In this document: piece by piece, positions 45,479-54,848 of the stretch
How the letters are laid out: the number at the start of each line of letters is the position of its first letter
How positions within the stretch are numbered: position 1 is the first letter of the stretch
Assembly: GCA_937923175.1 (NCBI GenBank)
Contig: CALALB010000014.1
Span: forward strand, 22,902-86,901
Direction: 5' to 3'
From: an uncultured Chromatiaceae bacterium
GTDB taxonomy: Bacteria > Pseudomonadota > Gammaproteobacteria > Chromatiales > Chromatiaceae
Length of the DNA stretch: 64,000 bases
Position numbers and translations under genes: made by a program
The notes under the pieces: generated by a model
The model's database searches: none
What the model was told of the DNA's origin: nothing
The model's input: only the letters and a program-made list of their open reading frames with translations

Positions 45479-46375
45479 ATGTATGACATCCTGATTCTCG
45501 GTTGCGGCTATCTGGGCCTGCGTCTGGCACGTCATTACCAGGAACAGGGTCTGTCAGTCGCAGGGGTGGTGCGCAGCCAAACAGGTATCGAGCGTCTGAG
45601 CCAGGCCGGTATCCCCGCCTTGCGGCATGATTTGGCCGCCGCCGATCCATTCCCACGGGCGCTTGCGGGAACTCGGGTGTTTCATCTGATCCCGCCGCCC
45701 GATACCGGTCGCGAGGACATCCATACCCGCCAGCTGATCGCTGCCTTCGCCCAAGCGGGTCAACCGCGCCGCCTGGTCTATCTCAGTACCACCGGGGTCT
45801 ATGGCGATTGCCAGGGTGCCTGGATCGATGAGGATTGGCCAACGCGCCCCGTGCACGATCGTTCGGTACGGCGTCTGGATGCTGAGGAACGCTTGAGGCG
45901 CTGGAGCCAGGAGCAGGGCAGTGAGCTGGTCATCCTGCGGGTCGCCGGGATCTATGGACCGGGTCGCCTACCGCTCGAGCGGCTGCGCCAGGGAATCCCG
46001 CTGATTCGGGTGGAGGAGTCGCCTTATAGCAATCGCATCCATGTCGATGACCTGGTGACGGTCTGTATGGCGGCGATGGAACGCGCCCCGAACGGGGCCA
46101 TCTATAACGTCAGCGATGGCCACCCAACCAGCATGACCGAGTATTTCCTAGCGATCGCTGATGCCGCAGGTCTACCCCACCCACCGCTGATCTCAATGGC
46201 CGAGGCGCCGGCCCAGTTATCTGCGGCCATGATGAGTTATCTAAGTGAATCGCGTCGCCTATCCAACCGCCGCTTGCGTGAGGAGCTGGGCATCGAACTG
46301 CGTTATCCGACCCTGGCTGAAGGGCTAGCCCAGGCGCTGGGCCTGGAAACGCAAGCTGATGGGGGGATGGCTTAA
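45479..46375 (+). CDS. NAD-dependent epimerase/dehydratase (YeeZ-like SDR)
   Basis: Extended short-chain dehydrogenase of 298 residues with the N-terminal dinucleotide fold LILGCGYLGLRLARHYQEQG (GxGxxG), VYLSTTGVYGDC with the catalytic Tyr region, then RRLDAEERLRRW and VILRVAGIYGPGRLP. The YxxxK lysine is not in its usual context, as in YeeZ-type members. The C-terminal part, YNVSDGHPTSMTEYFLAIADAAGLP and LSESRRLSNRRLREELG, is typical of sugar-nucleotide or quinone-type epimerases. The substrate is unknown. It diverges from the lipoprotein gene across 159 bases. Confidence 0.83.
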   Translation: MYDILILGCGYLGLRLARHYQEQGLSVAGVVRSQTGIERLSQAGIPALRHDLAAADPFPRALAGTRVFHLIPPPDTGREDIHTRQLIAAFAQAGQPRRLVYLSTTGVYGDCQGAWIDEDWPTRPVHDRSVRRLDAEERLRRWSQEQGSELVILRVAGIYGPGRLPLERLRQGIPLIRVEESPYSNRIHVDDLVTVCMAAMERAPNGAIYNVSDGHPTSMTEYFLAIADAAGLPHPPLISMAEAPAQLSAAMMSYLSESRRLSNRRLREELGIELRYPTLAEGLAQALGLETQADGGMA

Positions 46376-46424
46376 GCCCTTGCCCCCTGGTATCAGCGAC
46401 CTTCATATGAGATCCCTACAAAGA

Positions 46425-46513
46425 AACCCGCGACTGAAGTCGGAGGTTATTTATTCGGTATAGGGGAGTATATGAGGATGCGTTTGGTTGACGCGACCTT
46501 CTATATCGACTAG
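46425..46513 (+). other. Short hairpin followed by a 13-codon open frame and a T7 tract
   Basis: AACC and CGACT (46425-46435) pair with AGTCG and GGTT (46438-46448) as an imperfect stem, possibly the 3' end of the epimerase transcript. Next, AGGGGAG (46462-46468) precedes ATG 46472 and ATG 46478; the frame MRMRLVDATFYID stops at 46511-46513 and is followed directly by seven Ts. It could be a leader peptide of the RRM gene 350 bases downstream, or chance. Confidence 0.3.
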
Positions 46514-46739
46514 TTTTTTTCCAAATAATCGGCGGCTTGGCCAGGACTTCAGAATAGCCCACGCGAGCGTTTCGTCTTCTTGTTGCTCTGTGATGAGTCG
46601 GGATTCGTTTGTGGCCATTGCGTCCGACCCAATGCCGCCGGGCTCATCAGACCCTCAGTCTGACTGCCTCTATCCTGCCTCATCCCTTCGTGGTCCGCTC
46701 GGTTGGTTGATTCTCTTGGTCTGTCTCCGATCCGCTTCT

Positions 46740-46858
46740 GGTTGATCAGCCCTCCTCTGGCGGACTGATCCCAACCGGGGCCGCCGTCGGGCTTGTGTGT
46801 TGGCCGACGGCTGGATATGACCGATCAACACACATGATGAGTGCGAGAGACAGTAGCG
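46740..46858 (+). promoter_or_regulatory. Structured 5' leader of the RRM gene with pseudoknot potential
   Basis: Two successive stems. First, GGTTGATCAG (46740-46749) pairs with CTGATC (46765-46770) and AACC (46773-46776) with a 2-base bulge; its loop contains CCTCCTC, the complement of a ribosome site. Second, GCCGTCGG (46783-46790) pairs perfectly with CCGACGGC (46804-46811). The loop of this second hairpin contains TGTGTGTTG (46794-46802), exactly complementary to CAACACACA (46826-46834) just upstream of the start codon, so an H-type pseudoknot can form. The rest of the 46376-46739 gap shows no gene. Confidence 0.55.
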
Positions 46859-47131
46859 ATGAGGATCTATGTAGGCAACCTTCCCTATAGCGTGACTGAC
46901 GATGACTTGCGCGGTGTCTTTGGCCAATTTGGCGAACTGGCCTCCGCCGAGGTGATTCGAGATCGGGTATCTGGGCAGTCCAAGGGTTTCGGCTTCGTGG
47001 ATATGCCCAATCATGCGGAGGCAAACGCGGCGATCAAGGCCTTGCACGAGACCGAGATGAAGGGGCGCAAACTCACCGTCAATGAGGCGCGCCCACGCGC
47101 TGACCGCCCGCGCAGCGGCAGCCGTTACTAA
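46859..47131 (+). CDS. Small RNA-binding protein with one RRM domain
   Basis: 90-residue single RRM protein, like the glycine-rich Rbp proteins of cyanobacteria and some proteobacteria, often cold-inducible. RNP2 is IYVGNL (residues 3-8) and RNP1 KGFGFVDM (42-49), both intact with aromatic residues for stacking on RNA; the fold ends with GRKLTVNEARPR and a basic tail. ATG 46859 is preceded by GAGAGACAG, a modest ribosome site; a leftward extension to 46841 is unlikely. A strong structured leader and a Rho-independent terminator flank it, so it is a one-gene transcript and may be autoregulated or temperature-controlled. Confidence 0.9.
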   Translation: MRIYVGNLPYSVTDDDLRGVFGQFGELASAEVIRDRVSGQSKGFGFVDMPNHAEANAAIKALHETEMKGRKLTVNEARPRADRPRSGSRY

Positions 47132-47155
47132 CCAGCCCGCCCACCCTTGATTTTA

Positions 47156-47190
47156 GGCCGCACTGGCGTTTGCTGGACGCGGCCTCTTTT
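47156..47190 (+). terminator. Terminator of the RRM gene
   Basis: GGCCGC (47156-47161) pairs with GCGGCC (47179-47184) around a 17-base loop, followed by TCTTTT. It lies 24 bases after the RRM stop. The end of ubiD on the other strand overlaps its T tract. Confidence 0.7.
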
Positions 47191-48655
47191 ATTCAATCCC
47201 CAAGTCCTGCCAAATTCGATCGACCCGCCGTTGGACCTCAGGGTCCATCCGGATCGATCGCCCCCAGATGCGGTGGGTCTCGCCTGGCCATTTATTGGTG
47301 GCATCGAATCCCATCTTGGAGCCGAGCCCCGAAATCGGCGAGGCAAAGTCCAGATAATCGATCGGCGTGTTCTCGATCAACAACAGATCGCGGGCTGGGT
47401 CCATCCGCGTGGTCATGGCCCAGATCACATCGGCCCAGTTGCGCGCATCGATATCATCATCGACCACGATGATGAACTTGGTATACATAAACTGACGCAA
47501 GAATGACCAGATCCCTAGCATCACCCGCTTGGCATGTCCTGGGTACTGTTTCTTGATGCTGACCACCGCTAGCCGGTAAGAGCAACCCTCAGGCGGCAGA
47601 TAAAAATCCTGGATCTCGGGGAATTGTTTGCAGAGGATTGGGACGAAGACCTCGTTTAAGGCTACCCCTAGGACCGCGGGTTCATCGGGCGGGCGACCGG
47701 TATAGGTGCTGTGATAGATGGGTTTGTACCGGTGGCAGAGTCGTTCGATGGTCAATACCGGAAAGATCTCGACCTCATTGTAATAGCCGGTATGATCGCC
47801 AAAGGGTCCCTCCGGCGCCATCTCCCCTGGGTAGATATGACCCTCGAGCACGATCTCGGCGCTGGCTGGCACCTGCAGCTCAGACAACAGCGCCTGGGCT
47901 ACCGCGGTGCGGCTGCCGCGCAACAGGCCAGCGAAGGCATATTCGGACAGGGTATCTGGGATGGGGGTGACCGCTGCCAGGATGGTTGCCGGATCGGCGC
48001 CGATGGCCACTGCCACCGGAAAGGGTTTGCCTGGATGGACGCGTTGCCAGTCGCGAAAATCGAGCGCCCCGCCGCGATGCGGCAGCCAACGCATGATCAC
48101 CCGATTGGGCCCCAGCACCTGCATGCGATAGATCCCCAGATTCTGGCGCGGTTTGTCAGGACCGCGGGTGATCACCAGGCCCCAGGTAATCAGCCGCCCA
48201 GCATCCTCAGGCCAGCAGTGCTGGATGGGCAGGCGCCCAAGATCGACCTCTGGGCCGCTCAGGATGACCTCTTGCCACGGCGGATTACGTAGGATACGCG
48301 GCGCCATGTCCAGCACCTTTTTGAAAATCGGCAGCGATCTCCAGGCCGCCTTCAACCCCTTGGGCGGCTCGGGCTCCTTGAGAAAGGCCAGTAGCCGTCC
48401 AACCTGGCGCAGGCAAGCGATAGATTCCTGACCCATCCCCAGGGCTACCCGCTGCGGTGTACCGAATAGATTGGCCAGCAGCGGGATTTCAGACCCCTTG
48501 GGCCGTTCGAACAACAAGGCGGGGCCACCGCGGCGTAGGGTACGGTCGCAGATCTCAGTGATCTCGAGATTGGGATCGATCTCCTGGCTGATGCGTTTGA
48601 GCTCACCGCGGCGTTCGAGCTCGGTGATAAAGGCGCGCAGGTCGCGATAGGTCAT
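47189..48655 (-). CDS. ubiD: UbiD-family prenyl-FMN decarboxylase
   Basis: Decarboxylates 3-polyprenyl-4-hydroxybenzoate in ubiquinone synthesis using prenylated FMN made by UbiX. The 488-residue protein begins [34 protein letters not shown], contains [84 protein letters not shown] (with the conserved E-x-P-x-x-E/H region) and [24 protein letters not shown] 48655 is the family start; the open frame to 48751 has no match. It ends at the terminator of the convergent RRM gene. UbiX is not next to it. Confidence 0.94.
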   Translation of the reverse strand: MTYRDLRAFITELERRGELKRISQEIDPNLEITEICDRTLRRGGPALLFERPKGSEIPLLANLFGTPQRVALGMGQESIACLRQVGRLLAFLKEPEPPKGLKAAWRSLPIFKKVLDMAPRILRNPPWQEVILSGPEVDLGRLPIQHCWPEDAGRLITWGLVITRGPDKPRQNLGIYRMQVLGPNRVIMRWLPHRGGALDFRDWQRVHPGKPFPVAVAIGADPATILAAVTPIPDTLSEYAFAGLLRGSRTAVAQALLSELQVPASAEIVLEGHIYPGEMAPEGPFGDHTGYYNEVEIFPVLTIERLCHRYKPIYHSTYTGRPPDEPAVLGVALNEVFVPILCKQFPEIQDFYLPPEGCSYRLAVVSIKKQYPGHAKRVMLGIWSFLRQFMYTKFIIVVDDDIDARNWADVIWAMTTRMDPARDLLLIENTPIDYLDFASPISGLGSKMGFDATNKWPGETHRIWGRSIRMDPEVQRRVDRIWQDLGIE

Positions 48656-48860
48656 GGTCAATCCGATCCAATCAAACCGGCTGGGGAATAAATGGCAGAA
48701 CCGCCGAGGATGGGTTGAGCCAGGCGCTGCCGAGGAGCGGTTTGGGCCCATCCAGAACGAGCCGCTTTAGCAAGGGATTCGCGAACGTGCCGAAAGAGAC
48801 ACAGCCTAACCCTTGTCGATAGCACTTCGAGGATAGCGGCGCATGTGTATATGATGGCGG
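48656..48860. other. Gap upstream of ubiD
   Basis: No gene seen. It should hold the ubiD promoter and leads into the polA terminator. Overlapping open frames here (to 48751 and 49077 on the minus strand) show no conserved features. Confidence 0.35.
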
Positions 48861-48902
48861 AAAAAAGAAACCCCCGCAGCCCGGGGTTGAAAGCTGCGGG
48901 GG
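48861..48902 (-). terminator. Rho-independent terminator for polA
   Basis: On the minus strand CCCCCGCAGC (48902-48893 complement) and GCTGCGGGGG (48880-48871 complement) form a perfect 10-base GC-rich stem with a 12-base loop, followed by TTTCTTTTTT (complement of 48870-48861). It lies 170 bases after the polA stop; nothing else reads in this direction between them (48903-49073 has no gene). Confidence 0.85.
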
Positions 48903-49073
48903 AATGAACCCCGGCTTGGGGCGACCGGGGTTTGGGCTGCCATCCAGGGGGAGAGATGGCAACCCTGTTGACTCGCTTATTTCGACCAGGGCGATTGGAT
49001 TTGGTTCCCGGGATTCTGTATCTGCCCAGGGAGCCTTCAAATCCTGGGGATGTGGGTCGCCCGCTCAGAGGGT

Positions 49074-51776
49074 TCAATGGGCCGCATCCCAGTTTGCGCC
49101 CATCCCGATCTCGACGATCAATGGCACGGCAAGGGTTGCTGCCGATTCCATTGCCAAACGCACCTGGGCCTGGGTTTCGGCGATTGCCTCCTCAGCGACC
49201 TCAAGCACCAGCTCATCATGGACCTGCATGATCAGCCTGACTGGCGGGCGCTCGCGCTCGATCCAGGCATCGACCGCGATCATGGCTTGCTTGATGATAT
49301 CGGCGGCAGTGCCTTGCATGGGGGCATTGATCGCCGCCCGCTCGGCCGCCGCGCGCTGGTTGGCATTGCGGGCATTGATCTCGGGAAGGTACAGCCTGCG
49401 CCCGAAGAGCGTCTCGACATAGCCCCGGGCGCGCGCCTGTTCTCGAATGGATTCCATGAATGACCTGACCCCTGGATAGCGCTCGAAATAGCGCTCGACA
49501 TAGGCCTGGGCCAGACCCCGATCGATCCCAAGCTGGCGCGCCAGCCCAAAGGCCGACATCCCATAGATCAAACCGAAATTGATCGTCTTGGCCAGGCGGC
49601 GCTGTTCTGGGGTCACTGTCTCGGGGGCAATCCCCCAGAGCTCAGCAGCAGTGGCGCGATGGATATCATGACCGGCGGCAAAGGCCGCGAGTAGCCGCTC
49701 ATCGCCTGAGAGATGCGCCATGATCCGCAGCTCAATCTGAGAGTAATCCGCAGCGATCAGTCGATAACCCGGGGGGGCGATGAATGCCCGTCGGATACGC
49801 CGCCCCTCCTCGGTGCGGATGGGGATATTTTGCAGATTGGGGCCGCTGGATGAGAGCCGACCGGTGGCCGTGACCGCCTGATGATAAGAGGTATGCACCC
49901 GCCCGGTTTGCGGGTCGACCATGTGCGGTAATTTGTCCGTATAGGTCGATTTGAGCTTGGCGAGGGTGCGATGCTCCAGGATGATCCGTGCCAGCTCATG
50001 ACCGGCCAGGGCCAATTGCTCCAAAACCTCCTCCGAGGTCGAGGGCTGGCCCTTGGGCGTTTTGCTCACCGGTTTCAAACCCATCTCGCCGAAGAGTATC
50101 TCGGCGATCTGTTTGGTCGAACCGAGATTAAACGGCCTGCCTGCCGTCCGATGAGCCTCAGCGACCAGTCCATCTAAACGCTGGGCCAACTCGGCACTCT
50201 GCTCGGCGAGCAGGTGGCAATCGATCAAGACCCCGGCGCGCTCCATCCGGGAGAGCACAGGGACCAGCGGTATCTCGATGGTGCGATAAAGTGTCTCGAG
50301 TTGGGGGATGGCTTGCAGGCGCGCGCTCAAGACCTGATGCAGGCGCAACGCCATGTCTGCATCCTCAGCGGCATAGGGACCCGCCCGCTCGATGGGCACC
50401 TGATCGAAGCGCACCTGCTCGGCCCCCTTGCCGGCGACCTCCTCGAAGCGGATGGTCTTATGATTCAGATATCTTTTGGCGAGCGAATCCAGGTCATGGC
50501 GCCCGGTGCTATCCAGCACATAGCTGGCCACCATGCTGTCATGCGCCGCCCCCTGAAGATCGACCCCATAACGCGCCAGGATATTCATGTCATATTTGAG
50601 GTGATGTCCGACCTTGGGGTGGTTAGGGTCCTCGAGGAGGGGACTTAAGCGTGCCAAGACCATGCCGCGGTCGAGCTGGCGAGGTGCGCCTGGATAGGTA
50701 TGGGCAAGCGGCAGATAGGCGGCCTGCCCTGGGGCGACGGCAAATGAGAGACCGACGAGCTCAGCCTGGAGACTGTTGGGACCTGTGGTCTCGGTATCCA
50801 GGGCAATAAGCGGTGCCTGGTGGAGGCGGTTGAGCCAATCGGTCAGCTCAGCCTCGGTCAGGATCAGGTCATAACCGGTCGGGGTTATGCCCGCGCCTTC
50901 GGCTGCTGCTGGGGCAGGGGTTGGGCGATCGAGGGTAGCGAGCAGGCGTTTCAGCTCCAGCCGCTCATACCAGGCGCGTAAGGATTCGCCATCGGGCGGT
51001 CTTGGGCGCAAGTCCCTGGGGGCCCAGGCAAGGGGTACATCGCGTTTGATGGTCACCAGGGCGCGGTTTAAAGGGAGCCAATCCAGGGCAGCGCGCAAAG
51101 ACTCCCCGATCTTGCCTTTGATCGATCCGGCATGTCTCATCACCCCCTCGAGGTCTTGATATTCGGCCAGCCATTTGGCCGCGGTCTTCGGGCCACAGCC
51201 GGATACCCCGGGGATGTTGTCGCTGGTATCGCCAGTCAGCGCCAGATAATCGACGATCCGTTCGGGTGGAACCCCGAACTTGACCTGGACGCCTGCAGGA
51301 TCCAGCCAGGTATTGCTGAGGGTATCGACCAAGACGATGCGGTCACTGACCAATTGAGCGAGGTCCTTGTCGCTGGTCGCAATCAGGGTCGCCAAACCCT
51401 GTTCCGCAGCCTGGGTGGCCAGGGTACCGATCACATCGTCGGCCTCAACCCCGGGGACCTGTAACAGCGGCAGGCCCATCGCCTGGATGATGGCAAGCAG
51501 GGGTGAAACCTGGGCACGCAGCTCCTCAGGCACAGGCGGGCGGTTGGCCTTGTAATCCGGATAGAGCTCGTGCCTAAAGCCGCGCCCCCCGGCATCGAAG
51601 ACCACCCCGATATACTCCGGCTGATGCTCCTGGATCAGGCGGCGCAGCATATTAAGCATCCCAACCAAGGCGCCCGTGGGTTCGCCCTGGGCGGTCGTGA
51701 GCCTCGGCAGCGCATGATAGGCGCGAAACAGATAACCGCTCGCATCGACCAAAAGCACTGGATAACGGCGGGACAT
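49074..51776 (-). CDS. polA: DNA polymerase I PolA
   Basis: Repair and lagging-strand polymerase of 900 residues with all three activities visible. The 5' nuclease opens PVLLVDASGYLFRAYHALP and continues VIGTLATQAAEQ; TSDKDLAQLV and SDNIPGVSGCGPKTAAKWL follow. A proofreading domain is intact at its first motif (LIALDTETTGPNSLQAELVGLS). Polymerase motifs are TATGRLSSSGPNLQNIPIR, DYSQIELRIMAHLSGD, RLAKTINFGLIYGMSAFGLA (the O helix) and MQVHDELVLEV. ATG 51776 is standard. The gene stands alone with its own terminator downstream. Confidence 0.97.
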   Translation of the reverse strand: MSRRYPVLLVDASGYLFRAYHALPRLTTAQGEPTGALVGMLNMLRRLIQEHQPEYIGVVFDAGGRGFRHELYPDYKANRPPVPEELRAQVSPLLAIIQAMGLPLLQVPGVEADDVIGTLATQAAEQGLATLIATSDKDLAQLVSDRIVLVDTLSNTWLDPAGVQVKFGVPPERIVDYLALTGDTSDNIPGVSGCGPKTAAKWLAEYQDLEGVMRHAGSIKGKIGESLRAALDWLPLNRALVTIKRDVPLAWAPRDLRPRPPDGESLRAWYERLELKRLLATLDRPTPAPAAAEGAGITPTGYDLILTEAELTDWLNRLHQAPLIALDTETTGPNSLQAELVGLSFAVAPGQAAYLPLAHTYPGAPRQLDRGMVLARLSPLLEDPNHPKVGHHLKYDMNILARYGVDLQGAAHDSMVASYVLDSTGRHDLDSLAKRYLNHKTIRFEEVAGKGAEQVRFDQVPIERAGPYAAEDADMALRLHQVLSARLQAIPQLETLYRTIEIPLVPVLSRMERAGVLIDCHLLAEQSAELAQRLDGLVAEAHRTAGRPFNLGSTKQIAEILFGEMGLKPVSKTPKGQPSTSEEVLEQLALAGHELARIILEHRTLAKLKSTYTDKLPHMVDPQTGRVHTSYHQAVTATGRLSSSGPNLQNIPIRTEEGRRIRRAFIAPPGYRLIAADYSQIELRIMAHLSGDERLLAAFAAGHDIHRATAAELWGIAPETVTPEQRRLAKTINFGLIYGMSAFGLARQLGIDRGLAQAYVERYFERYPGVRSFMESIREQARARGYVETLFGRRLYLPEINARNANQRAAAERAAINAPMQGTAADIIKQAMIAVDAWIERERPPVRLIMQVHDELVLEVAEEAIAETQAQVRLAMESAATLAVPLIVEIGMGANWDAAH

Positions 51777-52052
51777 GGGCGGCGGATAGGTTTGGATGAC
51801 CGGGCACCTAACTTAGCATAGGTTTCAGGGTTAAATCCGCTGAAACGGTCGCGAGCATTCGGATGCCTTGCGGATGTCTCCAGCCAGTTGAGCGTGTTAT
51901 CCATCCCCTACAGCTGGGCTAAGAGACCCAGGGCGCCTGGCTGAGCCCCTGGGATAGCGGGTCTCACAGCCGCAGGGCGATCAGGCGGCATTTGGCCGAT
52001 CCGCGATGAATGGGAGCGAGCTGCGGGTCATGGAGACACGCCAAGGTCAGGT

Positions 52053-53962
52053 TTGATCATCGATCGGGGCATGGACAGTGCCGGGCAGATCCATGAGTTT
52101 CCTGAATCTAAGCTCGAGGATCCCCTCACCTTTAACCGGGCCGGGCAGCGCCTGCTTGCCGCGCGCCTGGAGCCGATCTCTGGTTTCGGCTGCGCTATCG
52201 GACCTGGCTGCAAGGGATGGGCGAGGGGGAATCCCCAACCTTCGGATTCGTCGGTCCACGGGTGGCGCTGATCCCGCATCAGCTGCATATCGCCGCCGAG
52301 GTCTCGAAACGCGAAGCGCCCCGGGTGCTTCTGGCCGATGAGGTGGGCTTAGGCAAGACGATCGAGGCGGGCTTGATCCTCCATCGGATGCGTCTCATCG
52401 GCAGCGCCCAGCGCATTTTGATCCTGACCCTGAGGCGCTGCTGAATCAGTGGCTGGTCGAGATGGGGCGGCGTTTTAACCTAAGCCTTGCCCTCTTTGAT
52501 GAAGAACGGACTTTGATGAAGAACGGATCGAGGCCCTCCCCGAGGTCAATCCGTTTCTGACCGAGCAGCAGGTGCTCTAGCCTCTCGCTCTTGCCAAACC
52601 ATCGCCGCGCGCCCGCTTGCGGGCGCTGGAGACAAACTGGGACCTCCCGCCTGCTGAATCCGGCAACTCTCGATACCGAGGAACAAGGGCGGCTTGAGTC
52701 TTTGCTTGGCCCCTGCCAAGACCTCGACCGCGAGACCCGGTCGAGCGTCTGATCGACCTGTGCTCTGAGATCGGCAGCGAGGGGCGTCACTGCCAGTGCG
52801 TCCAGCACCTGATCCCCTTGGATCTCCCCCTAGAACCAGATCTGTTAGAACAGCGCATCGGGCGGCTCGATCGCATCGGTCAGGGGCCGGTGATCTATCT
52901 GCATCTCCCCGATCTCGCCGGTGGCCCGATGGAGATCCTGTTTCGCTGGTATCACGAGGGCCTGGGGATCCTTGCCCACCCTTGTTCCGCCGGGCCAGCG
53001 ATCCATGAGCATCAGCTGCAGGCCCTGCTGGAGGCGTTCGCCGATCCCAAACAGACCGAGGCACTGATCAGCAAAGCCCGCGCCCTCGCTGAACAGCTCA
53101 ACGCTGAGCTTGCCGCTGGACGCGACCGGCTGCTGGACCTCCACTCACATCGGCTGGCGCGCGATACCGCGCTCGTCGAAGCGATCCGGGCCGTCGATTC
53201 CGATCCCTCCCTGGCCGAGTATCTCACGGAGTTTGGGATACCTTTGGGGTCGAACATGGACCCGGACCAAACGGATCGGTCGTGCTGCGGCCAGGCGACC
53301 ACCTGTTCCAGGAACAGTTCTTCCATCTGTCTGAGGATGGCCTAACCGCAACCTTCGACCGCGCCCAGGCGCTGGCCTATGAGGATGATGCCTTTTTGAC
53401 CTGGGAACATCCCCTGACCCGAGAGGCGCACAGCCTCTCAGCTTGGCACGGCTGCCTTGATCCTGGTGCGTGACCTGGAATTGGCGCGCGGGATGTTTCT
53501 ACTCGAGATGGTTTATCTTGCTGAATGGAATACCCCGCGCCTCCTGAGCTCCAGCCCGATCATGTTCTACCGTCGACCGTGTTACGCCTGGTACTCGACC
53601 CAGAAGGCCAGGATCATAGCGCTGAGATCCCATGGGATAGCCTAAAGGGCGAGTGTCTGGCCCAGTATGCGCATCCGGCCCCTTTGGTGATCGAGTCCCA
53701 GAGCGAGCGTCTGGCCGAGCTGATCGAACGCGGCGAGACCCGCGCCCAGGCTGCCTTGCCCGGTTTGATCCAGGCAGCGCGAGCCCGGATGGAGTTGGAC
53801 GATGAGATCGCGCGGCTCTCGGCCTTTGCCCAGGTCAACCCTTGGGTGCGGCCGGATGAGATCGAACGCCTCAAGGACTGGTGCGCCCGTCTTGCTGAAC
53901 AGATCGACAAGGCCTATTTTCGGCTTGATGCCTTGCGTCTTAGCATCGCCTATCGGGATTAA
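52053..53962 (+). pseudogene. rapA: Decayed rapA (SWI2/SNF2-type RNA polymerase recycling factor)
   Basis: RapA/HepA is a ~950-residue Snf2-family ATPase that reactivates RNA polymerase. Fragments appear in order but in different frames. They are [28 protein letters not shown] (N-terminal), [42 protein letters not shown] (Walker A region), [33 protein letters not shown] then stop, LPLEPDLLEQRIGRLDRIGQ (helicase motif VI), then the C-terminal RapA domain to the TAA at 53960-53962. About half the gene, including the DEAH box and most of the motor middle, is deleted and at least five frameshifts are present. No functional product is possible. Confidence 0.85.
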
Positions 53963-54150
53963 CGGTAGCGCTCGATCTCATCGAGGGTCAGATGCCGCGC
54001 CTCTTCTTCGAGCATCACCGGGATCCCGTCGCGGATGGGATAGGCAAGCTGGGCTGAAAGCGAGATCAGCTCATTACGTGTCTGATCGAAGATCAAGGGA
54101 CCCTTGGTGACTGGGCAGACCAGGATATCGAGCAGGCGTTTGTCGAGCAT
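53959..54150 (-). CDS. Trm112/YcaR-like small protein
   Basis: 63-residue member of the Trm112/UPF0434 family: [49 protein letters not shown]. The conserved CP-x-x-K-G-L start and the [12 protein letters not shown] strand are present. The YcaR branch usually sits beside lpxK and kdsB; neither is here. Its stop overlaps the end of the rapA pseudogene on the other strand (TTAA). Possible zinc binding is weak because only one Cys remains. Confidence 0.83.
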   Translation of the reverse strand: MLDKRLLDILVCPVTKGPLIFDQTRNELISLSAQLAYPIRDGIPVMLEEEARHLTLDEIERYR

Positions 54151-54382
54151 GGCGTGGTCTAGAGCGTTCTGATGAAACTGGGGGAAGGATAGCCGGTTGG
54201 GTTGGCATGGGACAACCCGCGATTCACCGGGAAGCTATATTGATCCTTGGGATTGGCGTTAAAATCAAAATCATAGGCCCGACCCAAGCCATTCCCGCCG
54301 GGCCTAACCCTGAGCGTGTTAGGCTGGTTGCAACACTATAATCCGTCTTGATCTACCACCTGCGGTAGGAGGAGTTTTGAAA

Positions 54383-54832
54383 ATGATAGCCTTTGAGAAG
54401 TTACATGAGCAGAATCACAAGATCACCGAACTATCGAATGTCTTTTTATATTTGATCCGCGAGCGTTCGATGTGCGATACCGATGTCGCCTGCGATGTGT
54501 TTTTTAATCTCACCAACCAGGTGCGCGAGCACATGGAGGTCGTCGATCGCGAGTTATGCCGCAAGCTGTTGCTGCACCCTGACCAGGCGGTCAAGAACAC
54601 CGCCAACAGGTTTTTGTCCGGTTCGACCGAGATCAAGCGGATTTTTAATAACTATCTCAAGCAATGGTGCTCGGAGAAACGCCGCTCGCTGAAGATCAGC
54701 GATTATGCCGCCTTTGTCCAGGACACCGAACAGATGTTTGCGCTGGTGATGGATCGCATCCAGCGCGAGACCGAACACCTTTATCCCCTGGTCCGCAAGC
54801 TTGAAGAAAAGGGGGAGCGTCAGGTGGCTTAA
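54383..54832 (+). CDS. Haemerythrin-like HHE-domain protein
   Basis: 149 residues, all-helical. His-rich helices fit the haemerythrin HHE cation-binding fold: KLHEQNHKITELSNVFLYLI, NLTNQVREHMEVVDRELCRKLLLHP, and RIQRETEHLYPLVRKLEEKG, i.e. H near the start, HMEVVD and HLYP late. Such proteins bind di-iron and may sense or store oxygen or nitric oxide. ATG 54383 is preceded by AGGAGGAG 8 bases upstream, better than the TTG at 54377. It stands alone between convergent and divergent genes; a TATAAT lies at 54337-54342 but no matching -35 box was found. Confidence 0.7.
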   Translation: MIAFEKLHEQNHKITELSNVFLYLIRERSMCDTDVACDVFFNLTNQVREHMEVVDRELCRKLLLHPDQAVKNTANRFLSGSTEIKRIFNNYLKQWCSEKRRSLKISDYAAFVQDTEQMFALVMDRIQRETEHLYPLVRKLEEKGERQVA

Positions 54833-54848
54833 AGCCAAAGGCATGGCG

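Noticed and set aside
54337..54342. TATAAT as promoter of the haemerythrin-like gene
   Set aside because: No -35-like hexamer at 16-18 bases upstream (the positions read GCGTGT or AGCGTG), so the promoter is not supported.
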